Below, piece after piece: positions 1 through 9,800 of a stretch of 64,000 nt of DNA. Source of the stretch: Nephrocerus scutellatus. Taxonomy: Eukaryota > Arthropoda > Insecta > Diptera > Pipunculidae. The position numbers and the translations under genes are program-made. Location: contig OX352761.1 in assembly GCA_947095585.1 (NCBI GenBank), forward strand, positions 19,731,277-19,795,276. Reading direction: 5' to 3'. Under the pieces are notes generated by a model. It had not been told where the DNA came from. It ran no database searches and saw nothing but the letters and a program-made list of their open reading frames with translations. Numbering within the stretch: the stretch's first letter is position 1; each line of letters begins with the position of its first letter.

Positions 1-63
1 AGACATTGGTTGGTTGATTTTCGTTCTTTCTGTGATATACTTTAACTGTTGGAAGCATTTTAG

Positions 64-1023
64 GTCGCAATTTGAACAACTGTGAGGATCGGGCATCAGA
101 AATGACAATGAGATATCTTCGCCTTGTTGAAAATTCCATACTATTGTCTAGAGCTTGGAGAAATGTAACATGTATGGACCGAACAAGAGTTCCAATTTTA
201 AAGGTTTCTCATAAAATGTCAAATATTAAGTGCGACATTACTTTTTCAAACAGTCTAGCAGTTGCAAACACCAATTTAAGGAAGTATTACTTTGAGTTGC
301 AGCCCATTGGTAAATGTTGGCTCTTTTTGTTATAATTCCATTATTTCCTATTCACTTGTATTTCCGTAGCAAAACGAATGACCATTTTCATGAAAAAATG
401 GAATGAGAAATCTAAAATACGGGGCATTAGAGCTTACGGCATCACCCTTATGTTGATCACCTTTTTGCAAATAAATGACGTTCTTCCATCGATTGAAAGC
501 TTACAAGTAGATTTAAAAGCGCCGATGCAGGTTGGACGTAAGTGAAAAAATTTACTTACTGTTGTTTCGTAATACTGAAGTCCATAAATGTTCGTGCATT
601 TTAGCCTGGATAGGTTCTTTTGATGAGAAAAAATTAAATGAATTAAATTTGAACAGAGTTGATGATACAATTATAAATTGCAAAAAACTCTTAAAACAAT
701 TCTTTGAATGGTGTGCTGACTTTGATTATTCCCAGTATTTCATGTGTCCGTATTTCGGAAGACAAATTGCCATATCGACTGTTGATGCTGAAATGCCGGA
801 AAGGTAATATCTAATAAGATGATTTCTTTTTGCAGTAATGTTTCCTCGTAGGTACACAAATTACATAAAAACATCTGAAGACCTTAAGTTATCCATAACA
901 TCTATGGTTGTTCAAGAACCATTTCAGTTAAATCTAAATGTAACCCAACGTGTCCGACCAGCAACTTTTATGAGACTGAAAGCTTATTTTAAACAGTCAG
1001 TTGAGGAATTTGATGAAAACTAA
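64..1023 (+). CDS. Non-canonical poly(A)/poly(U) polymerase (terminal nucleotidyltransferase), C-terminal part, 4 exons
   Basis: The window opens inside this gene. Exons I infer are 64-309, 370-537, 605-803 and 852-1023, joined in one frame by GT-AG introns at 310-369, 538-604 and 804-851, giving about 260 residues and a TAA stop. The first exon has the IKCDITF strand, matching the third catalytic Asp region of the nucleotidyltransferase fold; the earlier GS and DxD residues would lie upstream of the window. Exon 2 (RAYGITLMLITFLQ) fits the central helix of the family. Exon 3 (LLKQFFEWCADFDY) fits the PAP-associated domain, and exon 4 carries the VQEPFQLNLNVTQRV signature of its C-terminal part. 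Such enzymes add A or U tails to RNA 3' ends. Whether this is a cytoplasmic TUTase or a mitochondrial-type enzyme cannot be told without the N-terminus. The last intron, 48 nt, is unusually short. Confidence 0.82.
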
Positions 1024-1170
1024 ATGATTTTTTATTGTTTTTATGTTTATTCTTATACTAAAGAGACTAATTCGGAAGGTCTACACTTATTTTCTTGCTT
1101 CAAAAATAATTTTGATATGAGCAACCATTTTTTCTTACTTAAAGGATCCTAAATGATCAACTATTTTATA

Positions 1171-1176
1171 AATAAA
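1171..1176 (+). terminator. Poly(A) signal of the nucleotidyltransferase gene
   Basis: An AATAAA hexamer lies about 150 bp after the stop at 1023, in AT-rich 3' UTR-like sequence, the usual place for cleavage and polyadenylation of the upstream gene. It is assigned from position and motif only. Confidence 0.55.
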
Positions 1177-1717
1177 GCTACAATATCATTTCTTGCGGAT
1201 GAAAAATTGTATTTTGTTTTTTTTTGTCGAAGAGGATTCAGTCGATCAATATTGTCAGCTATTTGTCAGTTCAGCAATAAAAACAGCGAGGAGTGCGAAT
1301 CCAAATAATTGTTTCTCAATCTTCTTTGAGAAATCGTGTTCCAGTTGCTGGGAATACAGAGGATACGGAGCCCAGTGCACCATCTATCGGAAAACGTTTG
1401 CTTTAAGAACATTACCTGCTTCGATTAAAACACTTTGCGAAAGTTTCAGCTTATTGGGGTAGATAGTTTTTGAGTATCGCAGTGTCATCGCACAGGAACA
1501 CCGAAATTGATTTATATCCATATATATGTATATAATATAAGAAATAACACACAAATGTCTCAATTTAATTTGGTCGCAATTACTTTCAAATTTTTACAGA
1601 AAGTGTTGTTATCGTATGTGTGTTCCATGGCCTTGGAAAGTATGGTCGCAATGGGTCGGCACGAGGAAAGCGATGACGGTTCGCATTTTTAGGAACAGAC
1701 TGGATAAACGCTGCTTT

Positions 1718-2060
1718 TCAATTCTTTGGGACGACTCCAGAAGAATAAGAGAAATGGAAAAGCCTGCGCAGTGGCAATGCCAACGTTGAAGAATACCTCT
1801 TCAAAACTATAGCGGGAATAACGGCAATAACATCAGTTCCAGCAGATTTATCAATGTTGAGATCATTTAATACTCTAGCCACTTGACGAGTACGAAAGAA
1901 AATCTGTGCCATAAAGATTTCGACTCTTGCAAGTACCGGGGGTGACAACGCGCTATCTGGTAGCGTGCAGCTAGTTGTTTCCGGGCGGTTCGCTACCCGC
2001 CTGCTAAGAATATCCATAAAAATTTCATTAAAAATCGGTTTGCACACTTCGCTTCACTTA
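1718..2060 (-). pseudogene. Non-LTR retrotransposon reverse-transcriptase fragment (Jockey-like)
   Basis: Minus-strand reading gives a stretch ending in LNDLNIDKSAGTDVIAVIPA, then IVLKRYSSTLALPLRRLF and a SSGVVPKN-like end. This is the N-terminal finger region of Jockey-type reverse transcriptases (consensus SxGPDGIPAIVLK). Only about 110 codons remain, with no catalytic YxDD box, so it is a dead 5'- and 3'-truncated fragment. It abuts a SINE copy beginning near 2073. Confidence 0.6.
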
Positions 2061-2072
2061 ATTACGACCACC

Positions 2073-2320
2073 CATATTATAATAATAATAATATTTATTA
2101 GGCGCGACAGACCACTGCGGTCCAAGGCCTAGGTTCTCGCGACCATTTGTGCTGCGCATGTATATTTTTGGACACAAATGGAAGGGACCTACAATTTCTG
2201 GCCGGATCCGAACGGCGAATTGAGAAGCTTTCCGTGACAAGTCGTTACTCTCGGAACGTTTGTCACCCATTCGCGAGAGGTGGGACACCGCGAATACTTT
2301 TGGTGTTGCTGGGATTCGAA
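2073..2320 (-). mobile_element. tRNA-derived SINE, copy 1 (head truncated)
   Basis: One of six copies of the same family in this window. From right to left (minus strand) it has the end of a tRNA-like head cut inside the B box (GGGATTCGAA at 2311-2320), a body with the shared GCGACAGACC and ACACAAATGGAAGGGACC blocks, and an (ATA)n tail at 2075-2100. It is the best-preserved body but lacks the A box, so it could not be transcribed by Pol III. Confidence 0.75.
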
Positions 2321-2689
2321 AAACTTTGTTATTTGGTCTTGATTTATTATTTTTTATTGAATTTGTCGATAAAACAATATGATTTTAGGAAAATGGGTAG
2401 AGGAAGTACACTTTCAGAGGGCGAAAAAGCAAATATCGAAGTTTCGAAGAAGGATTCTCAAATCGTCTAATAGCGGTAGAGGGAAAACCGTTATTGGATC
2501 AATAATATTGAAAATTATGGAAAAAATAGAAAAGGACGCATTCGATCAGCTTCAAATTCATTTCAGTGTCAAAAATTAAGGCAAAAGCCAGAGTCTACGG
2601 TTTGACGTGTAATTAACAATGCAAAAAAAAACTTTAAAAGAAACCTCAATTGAATGCATTACGCAAAGTAAACCGATTGGAATTTGCCA

Positions 2690-3350
2690 AAAAAATAACT
2701 GGTCTTAGAAGCAAGAAGCCCCGGGGTCGTGAGGCCCTATACAATTAAAAAAAAAAACAACCAGATTTTCTCCAAATTTGATATACATACGTATCTCCGA
2801 TGGACTTTTTGAAAAATGTTGGAGACCCCGAGCCCCGGGGTCGTGAGGCCTCATACAAATTTTTTAAAAAAAAATCAGATTTTCTTTAAATATTTTTTTT
2901 ATACATGTGTATCTCTGATGGACAACACTTTTTTTAAAAAATTTGGAGACCCCGGGCTCTGGGCTCGTGAGGCCCCATACAAATTTTTTAAAAAAATTAA
3001 CCCGATTTTCTTCACATTTTAAACGGATAAAACTTTCTGTAAAATTTTTGGAGTTTGGAGTGAACGGTCCCATATATATTTTTTAAAAATAAGCCCGATG
3101 TTCTTCAAATTTTCACCACATATGTATGCGATGCGATGACAACACTTCCTATTGAAATTTGGAAGTGATCGGGCCCCAAGGTCGGGGCTCCCACACAAAT
3201 TTTGTACACATCTGTATCTCCGGTGACAACAGTTTTTGTAAAAAGGCTCTAATATTAATTTTTTCTAAATTAACCCGGTTCAAACTTTGCACACATATGT
3301 ATCTCCTTTTAGAGAATTTACATGAAAATTTTTATGGGTTGTTTTTATTA
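2690..3350. repeat. Tandem subrepeat array of a foldback-like repeat, forward half
   Basis: Imperfect copies of a unit of roughly 90-125 bp follow one another. Each contains a GTATCTCCGATGGACAAC core, a run like TTTTTGTAAAAATTTGGAG and a GACCCCGGG..CGTGAGGCCCC block. The array ends at 3310-3350 in ATGGGTTGTTTTT. The same units and the same end recur at 35460-36050 and 56005-57275. No open reading frame is convincing. Confidence 0.7.
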
Positions 3351-3510
3351 ATTGATTAGCTAATTCTGTAATTAAAATTATTATAACACATTCGGTTCAA
3401 TAACAGAATTTGAACAAAAATAACAATGTACGCACATAATTTAAAGTCAACTGACAAAAAACAACCCATAAAAATGAATAATTTTCATGTAAATTCTCTA
3501 ATAATCAAAA
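3300..3510. repeat. Inverted repeat at the centre of the foldback-like element
   Basis: The segment 3305-3350 (AGAGAATTTACATGAAAATT, then TTTTATGGGTTG) is repeated inverted at 3460-3505 (ACAACCCATAAAAATGA, then TTTCATGTAAATTCTCT), with about 110 bp between. It is where the forward and reverse halves of the composite meet. Confidence 0.75.
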
Positions 3511-3639
3511 TATGAGCCTAAAAGTAATCCACTGTAAATGCTGAAAAATAAAAACACATGCTAAGAAATGGATGATCGGGGTTCAAATCGTAAGGTAGCC
3601 ACACGGTCATTATAGTAGGGCGTGAACTAATGCCACTAT

Positions 3640-3880
3640 ATGGCATGATTGTTAAAATGTTTGTATGGGATCATATGGGAGCACCCCGACCAAGGGGTCG
3701 GATCACTACCAAATTTAAATAGAAAGTGTTGTCACCGAATATACACATGTGTGCAAAGTTTCAATATAATTGGGCTTTGGGAAGCGGATTAAAAATTGAT
3801 TGCAAGATTCCACCACCGAACGAACGACAGACAAAACCATGCCGACGCAAAGGTAATATGGATAATTTAATAAAAACCAA
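3640..3880. repeat. Reverse-oriented half of the foldback-like element
   Basis: This stretch holds one subrepeat (GGGATC..GGGAGC..GATCACTACC, then GTTGTCACCG and ACACATGTG) followed by GGGCTTTGGGAAGCGG and a CCACCGAACGAACGACAGAC end. The outer end is the reverse complement of the segment at 56555-56635, so it is the opposite arm of the same family. Confidence 0.55.
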
Positions 3881-4189
3881 ACCAAACGACGTAGCAACAA
3901 CAATGCCATACCAATGCAAGTTCAGATGACGTATCATTTCTTCGTTGCTTATTTTCGTAATATGTAAAGGATTGTGTAGATATATAAAAAATTATTTTGA
4001 AGTAGACACAATAGATGTAACCCAAGTAATTTTCGAATATGATTAAGAAACAGTAACAGAAAATAAATATGTAAAAATATGCATATACATGATGATAGTA
4101 TGTTGGCCTACCAAAAAGTGAATCAAAGATAAGTTGTGTATACGAGTTGCAACAACACTGATGTTAAAAAAAATTGATATTAGAAATAA

Positions 4190-4199
4190 AAAAAAAAAC
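4190..4199 (-). terminator. Pol III terminator of the tRNA-Leu gene
   Basis: Immediately after the tRNA 3' end on the minus strand is a run of ten T residues (an A run on the plus strand), a strong RNA polymerase III stop signal. Confidence 0.8.
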
Positions 4200-4201
4200 A
4201 C

Positions 4202-4283
4202 TGGCAGCGGTGGGATTCGAACCCACGCCTCCGAGGAGACTGGTGCCTTAAACCAGCGCCTTAGACCGCTCGGCCACGCTACC
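4202..4283 (-). tRNA. tRNA-Leu (anticodon AAG)
   Basis: The reverse complement folds as a complete tRNA of 82 nt. The acceptor stem GGTAGCG pairs with CGCTGCC (one G-T pair) and is followed by discriminator A. The D arm contains GGCCGAGCGGTC, the anticodon loop is TTAAGGC within the CTGGT/ACCAG stem, there is a long class II variable arm (CTCC/GGAG), and the T arm is GTGGGTTCGAATCCCAC. Anticodon AAG with a long variable arm specifies leucine. There is no intron, and CCA is not encoded. The A and B box promoters are intact. Confidence 0.96.
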
Positions 4284-4299
4284 TTGATGGACTCCGTTA

Positions 4300-5370
4300 A
4301 ACGAATGATTTATATCTATACACTTTAAATTAAACAACTAATGTTGAATTCCAATTGATGAAAGAGATCATTCTTTGGCATTAAACATGAATTTTTGTTT
4401 TTTAACATATTTGTTTGTGTGTCATTCATTGATGTGATTATGATATGATGATGATTGATAATTGAGTGCATGAAAGAAAAGATGAAATTTAAATTTACAA
4501 ATGATTTCCTTGAGTACAAAAAAAGTTATAGTCGAACGAAAGTAAACCTTATGTTGTTTCATATTTTCTTTCATGGAACCTATAAAAGAAACGCAATAAA
4601 TAGAAGCATCGAGCAATAATGCCGTAGACACAAACACGCTTCAGCTTCGTCTTCGCCTGACGCCATACGATTTCAATGCTTCCTAACAAATGTCGCTTCG
4701 GCTCAACGTTTCGTTTGGCAATAGTAAAAAAAAAACGTATGGTTACGTAACGAAGCTACAAACATGCTGAACATTTGCTTTGCCTGACAGTTAAAAGCAG
4801 AGACCTGTGGCAGAACTCTCATTTGAGAAATGCCATACAGAGAAAAGTCATTCAAAGCTAATTCAAAGCGGATGCATCGTAACGCATGCATAAGTTATGA
4901 AAGCAATTCTCATTACGTTTTTGTTTTCTGTTTGATTTTGAGAAGAAGGAATAAAAAACAGCAACCTGTAGTAGTAATTTGTAGTTGGGGTGACTACCAT
5001 CATTTATTAAAAATTGTTAAATTTCTGGGCTGTTAGTCCGTCTTTACTTTACTTTGGTATTTTCATATTTATGTTCTGTTTTATTTTGTTTTTTCCACTT
5101 TTTTGTCCGTTGATTAAGTATAATTTTCTCAGCTACCCATCTACACATTTTTAATAAGCACGAGAACTAAAGAGTCATCATTAATATCAAAACGTTCAGT
5201 ACATTTTGAATATTACTTTTCGTAATTTCGGCAATTAAGTACTTTTTGACTGTAAAGTCACAATATCATCTAAAATGCCAAAAAAATGTAAGTAGCTGTG
5301 ATGATGTTTCTAGATATATCATACATCTACTAAATAAAAGTCTGGAATCAAGCATTTAATACGCATGTTG
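4300..5370. other. Intergenic, nothing recognised
   Basis: This is AT-rich sequence with only short random reading frames. I see no repeat shared with the rest of the window and no protein similarity. Confidence 0.5.
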
Positions 5371-5378
5371 TCATGGCA

Positions 5379-5752
5379 GTCTTACCCTGCTCTCACAATG
5401 AAAAACTTAAGACTTATGACTTATAATAAGAATTAAAACGTAAATCTTAGTAGAGCTCGCACAATGAATACATAAAGTTTTAGATTGTGACAGCAAAGTT
5501 TCAAATTGTGACAATCTTCATTGTTATTATATTGAAGACATAACAACAACAACAAAAAATATTTCACATTCGTTTCAAAATGTTGCGAACTTCATTCTGT
5601 ATTTCTTCAAAAGTTTGAAAACTTGAAAACTTAAGAACTGAGATCCACCAACATAACGAGCAGAAATATTTGTTTCCGTCAAAACCAAAATCCATACATT
5701 TCTGTAACTCTTAAGTTTTTCATTGTAAGAGCTCGCTTAGTTGTGAATCTGA
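5379..5752. mobile_element. Short non-autonomous DNA transposon with inverted ends
   Basis: Near the left end GCTCTCACAATG followed by AAAAACTTAAG is matched inverted on the right by CTTAAGTTTTTCATTGTAAG followed by AGCTC. An 8-bp direct repeat TCATGGCA occurs at 5371-5378 and 5753-5760 and could be the target duplication, which would suit a hAT-like element. The outermost 10-20 bp of the two ends do not align well, so the exact borders are uncertain. A relic of the right end recurs at 36300-36395. There is no coding capacity. Confidence 0.55.
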
Positions 5753-6123
5753 TCATGGCATAATTCAAAACAGTTGTCTCTCATTAAAGAGAGAAAGAAT
5801 CTAATAAGAAGCAAAATAAAAATAATAAAAAAAATTGAGGTGTGGGACTTTATTTTACGGACGGGGCCGTAATCTTTTCAGTAAATGTACCTATATTAAA
5901 TTTTTTTATTTTTTAATTTTTTAAATTTTTTGTTTGTTTTTATTTTGTGTTTTTTTTTTTAAATTTCTTTTGTACTCGTATTTAACAGATTTTTCCTAAG
6001 TGCTATACTTTTTGAGTTATTTGTAAAAACTCGAAAAACTGTCCAAGCAACCTGTCAGTTCCGGTTGTCTGATTTCCGTCGAAATCAACTGGCCCCTCAC
6101 AATTTATGTAAAAATCTTAAATA

Positions 6124-6545
6124 TTGTTACGAAATTCAGGCTTTCGAGTTCGTAAAGGATTTTGCAAACAAAACACAACTTAATTGTTTTCCAAATAATA
6201 ACTTTGATTAACAGACAGTAAAATTAAAACAAGTTCACAATTTTATACTGGATAACTTTGAAATGCACACAAAAATACTTATAATACTTGTACTTTACAA
6301 TAATTCTCTTAGGTGGAAGCTTTATCACATTGCAAAAACTTTTACAACTTGACTGGTTAAATTCCAAATAACTAATGATTTCTCTGCAGCGAACGCCACC
6401 TTTTATACTCATTGAAAAGCTTCCAGAAACTTCAAATCTTATAGACAGAAATATCGAGAAAAGACCAGAAAATTGTAGCCTTATTCTCTTATTTACAACA
6501 AACGATACTTATACGTAATGAGTCATCTTCTAAAAATAAACAACA
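6124..6545 (-). repeat. Solo LTR-like relic
   Basis: On the minus strand the segment starts near CATGTTGTTTATTTTTAGAA, has a TATA-like GAGTATAAAAGG at about 6400-6411, then TTATTTGGAATTTAACC downstream, and ends in GAAAGCCTGAATTTCGTAAC. The same order occurs in the segments at 33226-33640 (-) and 63230-63597 (+). No internal retroviral domain was found next to it, so it is best read as a solo LTR. Confidence 0.5.
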
Positions 6546-7029
6546 TGTTCATTCATGTTCCTACACACAAACCGGGCAAACCGCACAAACCGGTTTGACT
6601 GCATTTTTGACCAGTACATAATGAATCAAACTTACAGGCAGTAACATTTCAAAAAATTCTTTCAGCCTAGAAGTATGCTACATAAAAGTGCTTATTTTTA
6701 GTAAGCAGTATGTACATTAGGATTTATCTTATAATCGAATTCTAAATATTATATGCGCTACTTACTACTTTTCGTAACAATATTAATTGAATATGAATAA
6801 TTTTATTACCCAAATTGCTCTTTTAGTTTTAGAATCAGCTGTTTCTATTATTCAAGCTTATGTATTTGTTGTATTAAGAACCTTATATTCTAGAGAAGTA
6901 ATGTAAAATAAATGTCAACACATTCTAATCACCCCTTCCATTTAGTAGATTATAGTCCTTGACCATTAACTGGAGTTATTGGAGCTAGGAAATTTAATTA
7001 CCATTTTAACATTATATAAATATATACCT

Positions 7030-7195
7030 ATTCAAACCAAAACGGTATTTTTATTTCTTGTGAATTTTTTTGAAATATTTATATATTTAAAGTAAATTAT
7101 TTAAATTAATTTTTAATTTTTTGAGTAAATCATTTTCTTTAAAAGCTCTATTTTAAAACCATAACAGTTACAGGTATATTTTGTGTAGGCAAATT
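7030..7195. repeat. Dispersed repeat, copy 1 (partner at 12755-12880)
   Basis: The motif series AAAACGG, TTTTTTGAGTAAAT, AAAACCATAACAGTTACAGG and TATATTTTGTGTA is shared with 12755-12880. The family is unknown. The flanks differ, so it is a dispersed element rather than a local duplication. Confidence 0.5.
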
Positions 7196-7488
7196 ACTTA
7201 GAATTAAATACTATAACAAAATAAATTGTAATATAGTATAATATTTAAACAAAAAATTTCTTTTAAATGGCTTCCAAATCAAAAATTAAAAAAAAAACAA
7301 AAAGAGATTACCTTTATTTAGGTTTTTACCTACACAACCTTTTTATATTTTTTTATGCAAATACATTAAAGGAATATTTCTACGTAAAATATTGTTTTTG
7401 GAATTCCGCAGAAAGATCTATTCTCTATATTAACTTTGCATCCGCGTATGTTTGTGGCTTGTCGCCAAATTTTGTGAACAATTTTTAA

Positions 7489-7640
7489 CCCACTCACTAA
7501 AGCCAGATTTTATTCAAACTATGCATATATGTGTATCTCCGATGACATCACTTTTTGTAAAAATTTGGAAGTGATCGGACAACAAGGTCGAAGGGCTCCC
7601 ATGTACATATATTCAAAATTTTCCCAATTTTTACTTTCGT
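7489..7640. repeat. Foldback-family subrepeat fragment
   Basis: TTTTTAACCCACTCACTAAA precedes one subrepeat (GTATCTCCGATGACATCAC, TTTTTGTAAAAATTTGGAAG, GTGATCGG). It matches the outer end plus first unit of the 56-57 kb array. It is a truncated single-unit copy. Confidence 0.6.
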
Positions 7641-8133
7641 TTGCATGGTAAAAAAAAGTATGTATAGTAATCATGAAAATTTTCAAATTGGGGATTTTTG
7701 CAGATTGACCCATATCATATCAACTGTATATCAATAATGACGGGATGTATCTCGAGAAGGAACTTTTCAAGGCCTACATCCTTTTACTATGCAAAAGAAA
7801 GCAATAAATGATCTGTGTGAGAATGGCCTAGAACTGCCCATTTAAATTTTGAATTTGGCAGGGGCCTACAAAATTTAACATACTAGCAGGCTCTTGTTCA
7901 AATGTGGATTTAACAATGAAATGGCATTCGTATGTTAAATTCATAAATTTCTTATCTCGCAGAGGCTTTGCAATCCAAAGACAAATAATCCCCGCTTTTA
8001 AATAAACTGTGTTGGTAAACATTAAATTAATGACAGCTATCATGTGTGGACATTGAGGTTTATCCCGACTCCCTAATAGTTTATCCTGTAAACGCAAAGC
8101 TCAAGTAAGATTCCATTTAGATGCCTTAACGCC
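7641..8133. other. Intergenic, nothing recognised
   Basis: There is no supported gene or repeat. An 89-codon minus-strand frame (7828-8097) shows no family features. Confidence 0.4.
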
Positions 8134-8702
8134 AGGGGGTCGATTATGTAAGCATTTCGAGTTTCGAATAGGTCACTTTTGTCGCAATTACGACTAAACG
8201 CGATTATTGAGACATACGACTAGTCGTAGTTTCGACTTAATTGTTGGTGTTTCAGTCGAAAACCATTTGGATTTCGACTGGGAAATAAATGTAAATAAAA
8301 TGATTATTTCTGTATGAAATCAACCGCGTAAATAACTTTTAAGTGATATTTTTTAACTTTTTTTAATGTTATTTATAAAATCTTTATCACTTAAATAAAA
8401 ACAAATATTTAGAATTTTAATTATATTATGCTGCTACATTCATTTGAGTGACGCAAGCAGCGCCGACCGTTTGGCGTTTTTTTTAGTAACTACGTATTTG
8501 TAATTTTGTCAATACAAAGTAAACCGGTATAATCAACAAGAAAACATGCAATTGAAATGGCGATATCGGGCAAAAGCTTTAGTTCGAAAAAATTTTGTCG
8601 TACATGCTTACATAATTACGTTATGTCGAAACTACGACTTTGAGCATTTCGACTTGTCGTAAGTCGAAAGTCGAAATACGACAGATACATAATCGGCCCC
8701 CA
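8134..8702. mobile_element. Palindromic MITE-like element, about 570 bp
   Basis: The left end GGGGGTCGATTATGTAAGC matches the inverted right end GGGGGCCGATTATGTAT. Just inside both ends are clusters of short, partly self-complementary motifs (TACGACTAGTCGTAG, TCGACTTGTCGTAAGTCGA). There is no coding frame. A clear target duplication was not found, so the superfamily is open. Confidence 0.65.
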
Positions 8703-8845
8703 GATGTCAGATGGGTAGGATTATTATTCGACATTCCAAATTTTCTCTAGGACTGAATCAGAATCGAACAAAAAAAAATGCAATAGAATCGTATGATTCG
8801 GAGAAAAAATATTTATCTGATGATTTTCTGTTTATATTCAGTTAA

Positions 8846-9104
8846 GAGCGTGGCTACACAGGCATGGGAATGAAAGTAATTCCAATGGGCTCAACGGCTA
8901 CACATAACGAAGCATTTGTGTGTATTTTCCTCAATTTGTTGTTGTTTTGCCGTATAGAACGTTAATGCTTGCGCCGAAAGTCATTTTTTGTAGTTGCCCT
9001 TCGGTGGACTCTCGGTAGAATCAAGCTTTCTCTTTCCAACTCACTAAAAACCTACCTGTTTCGCTGGACATGACTTTCATTCCCATGATCGTGTAGCCAC
9101 GCTC
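8846..9104. mobile_element. MITE, 259 bp, TAA target duplication
   Basis: The terminal inverted repeats start GAGCGTGGCTACAC and continue CATGGGAATGAAAGT on both ends with few mismatches over about 36 bp. The element is bracketed by TAA at 8843-8845 and 9105-9107. A 3-bp TWA duplication is typical of PIF/Harbinger elements. It has no coding capacity. It sits directly before the first codons of a mariner-type relic starting at 9108. Confidence 0.82.
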
Positions 9105-9107
9105 TAA

Positions 9108-9510
9108 GGACGCACAACGTATGGAAATTGTGAAAATCTACTACCGAAAGGGTGAGATTTTTTATGGAGACGGTTGATAAATGTGCATTATTTGGTAACC
9201 TTACCGTGCAACCATACAGTTGTCCGATTAAACGAGTAATTTGAGGCGATTGGATCAGTAAGACAATGCAGAGACCTGTCCGTGTTCGTGCAGCTCGGTC
9301 TTACGAAAAAATTGCAGCAGTTAGTGAGAGTATTATTCAAAATCATTCAACTTAGATTTGCCATCGCAATCTCAGCAATTGAGACTTTCACGTAGCAGCT
9401 TACAGCGAATTTTAACTAAAGATCTAGTTTAGCATGCTTACAAGATTCAGTTGATACAACATTTGAAACCAGCAGACATGCGCAGCGCCGAACGTGATTT
9501 TTCGACCATC
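9108..9510 (+). pseudogene. Mariner-type transposase relic, N-terminal half
   Basis: Translation starts AQRMEIVKIYYRKGEIFYGD, the usual N-terminal helix-turn-helix start of rosa/mariner transposases. Later pieces read RPVRVRAARSYEKIAAVSES and then a Gln-rich, PYKIQL-like helix and LKPAD segment in shifted frames. Several frameshifts and stops are present and no catalytic Asp region remains. It is bordered on both sides by MITE-like elements (8846-9104 and 9514-9800). Confidence 0.6.
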
Positions 9511-9513
9511 ATC

Positions 9514-9800
9514 CATAGAATCCGTTGCGTTCATTGGTGCAAGGTATGCAACTGACAGATCGACGAACAACACGCATTCTTATGGGAAGTGTCCCATAGG
9601 CACAGCATGTGACGCAAGCGACGCAAAAGTTTAAACTTTTCTCTCCGACAATTGCTTTGACAGTTCTCTTTCACAGTAGTTTGAAGTTTATTTTGACATT
9701 TGTTTTTGTTTGCATGCACGACGGCAACGTATTCATTGGGTCACTTATTTGCGTTACATTCGGCAAGGTCAATGAATACGTCGACGCAACGGATTCTATG
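9514..9800. mobile_element. MITE-like element with 17-bp inverted ends
   Basis: CATAGAATCCGTTGCGT at 9514-9530 is repeated inverted at 9784-9800. The interior has no convincing gene. It interrupts the mariner relic near its LKPAD segment. No target duplication was recognised, so the borders are approximate. Confidence 0.55.

Noticed and set aside
4134..4328. Plus-strand frame across the tRNA-Leu as a peptide gene
   Set aside because: It is a shadow of the tRNA gene on the other strand.
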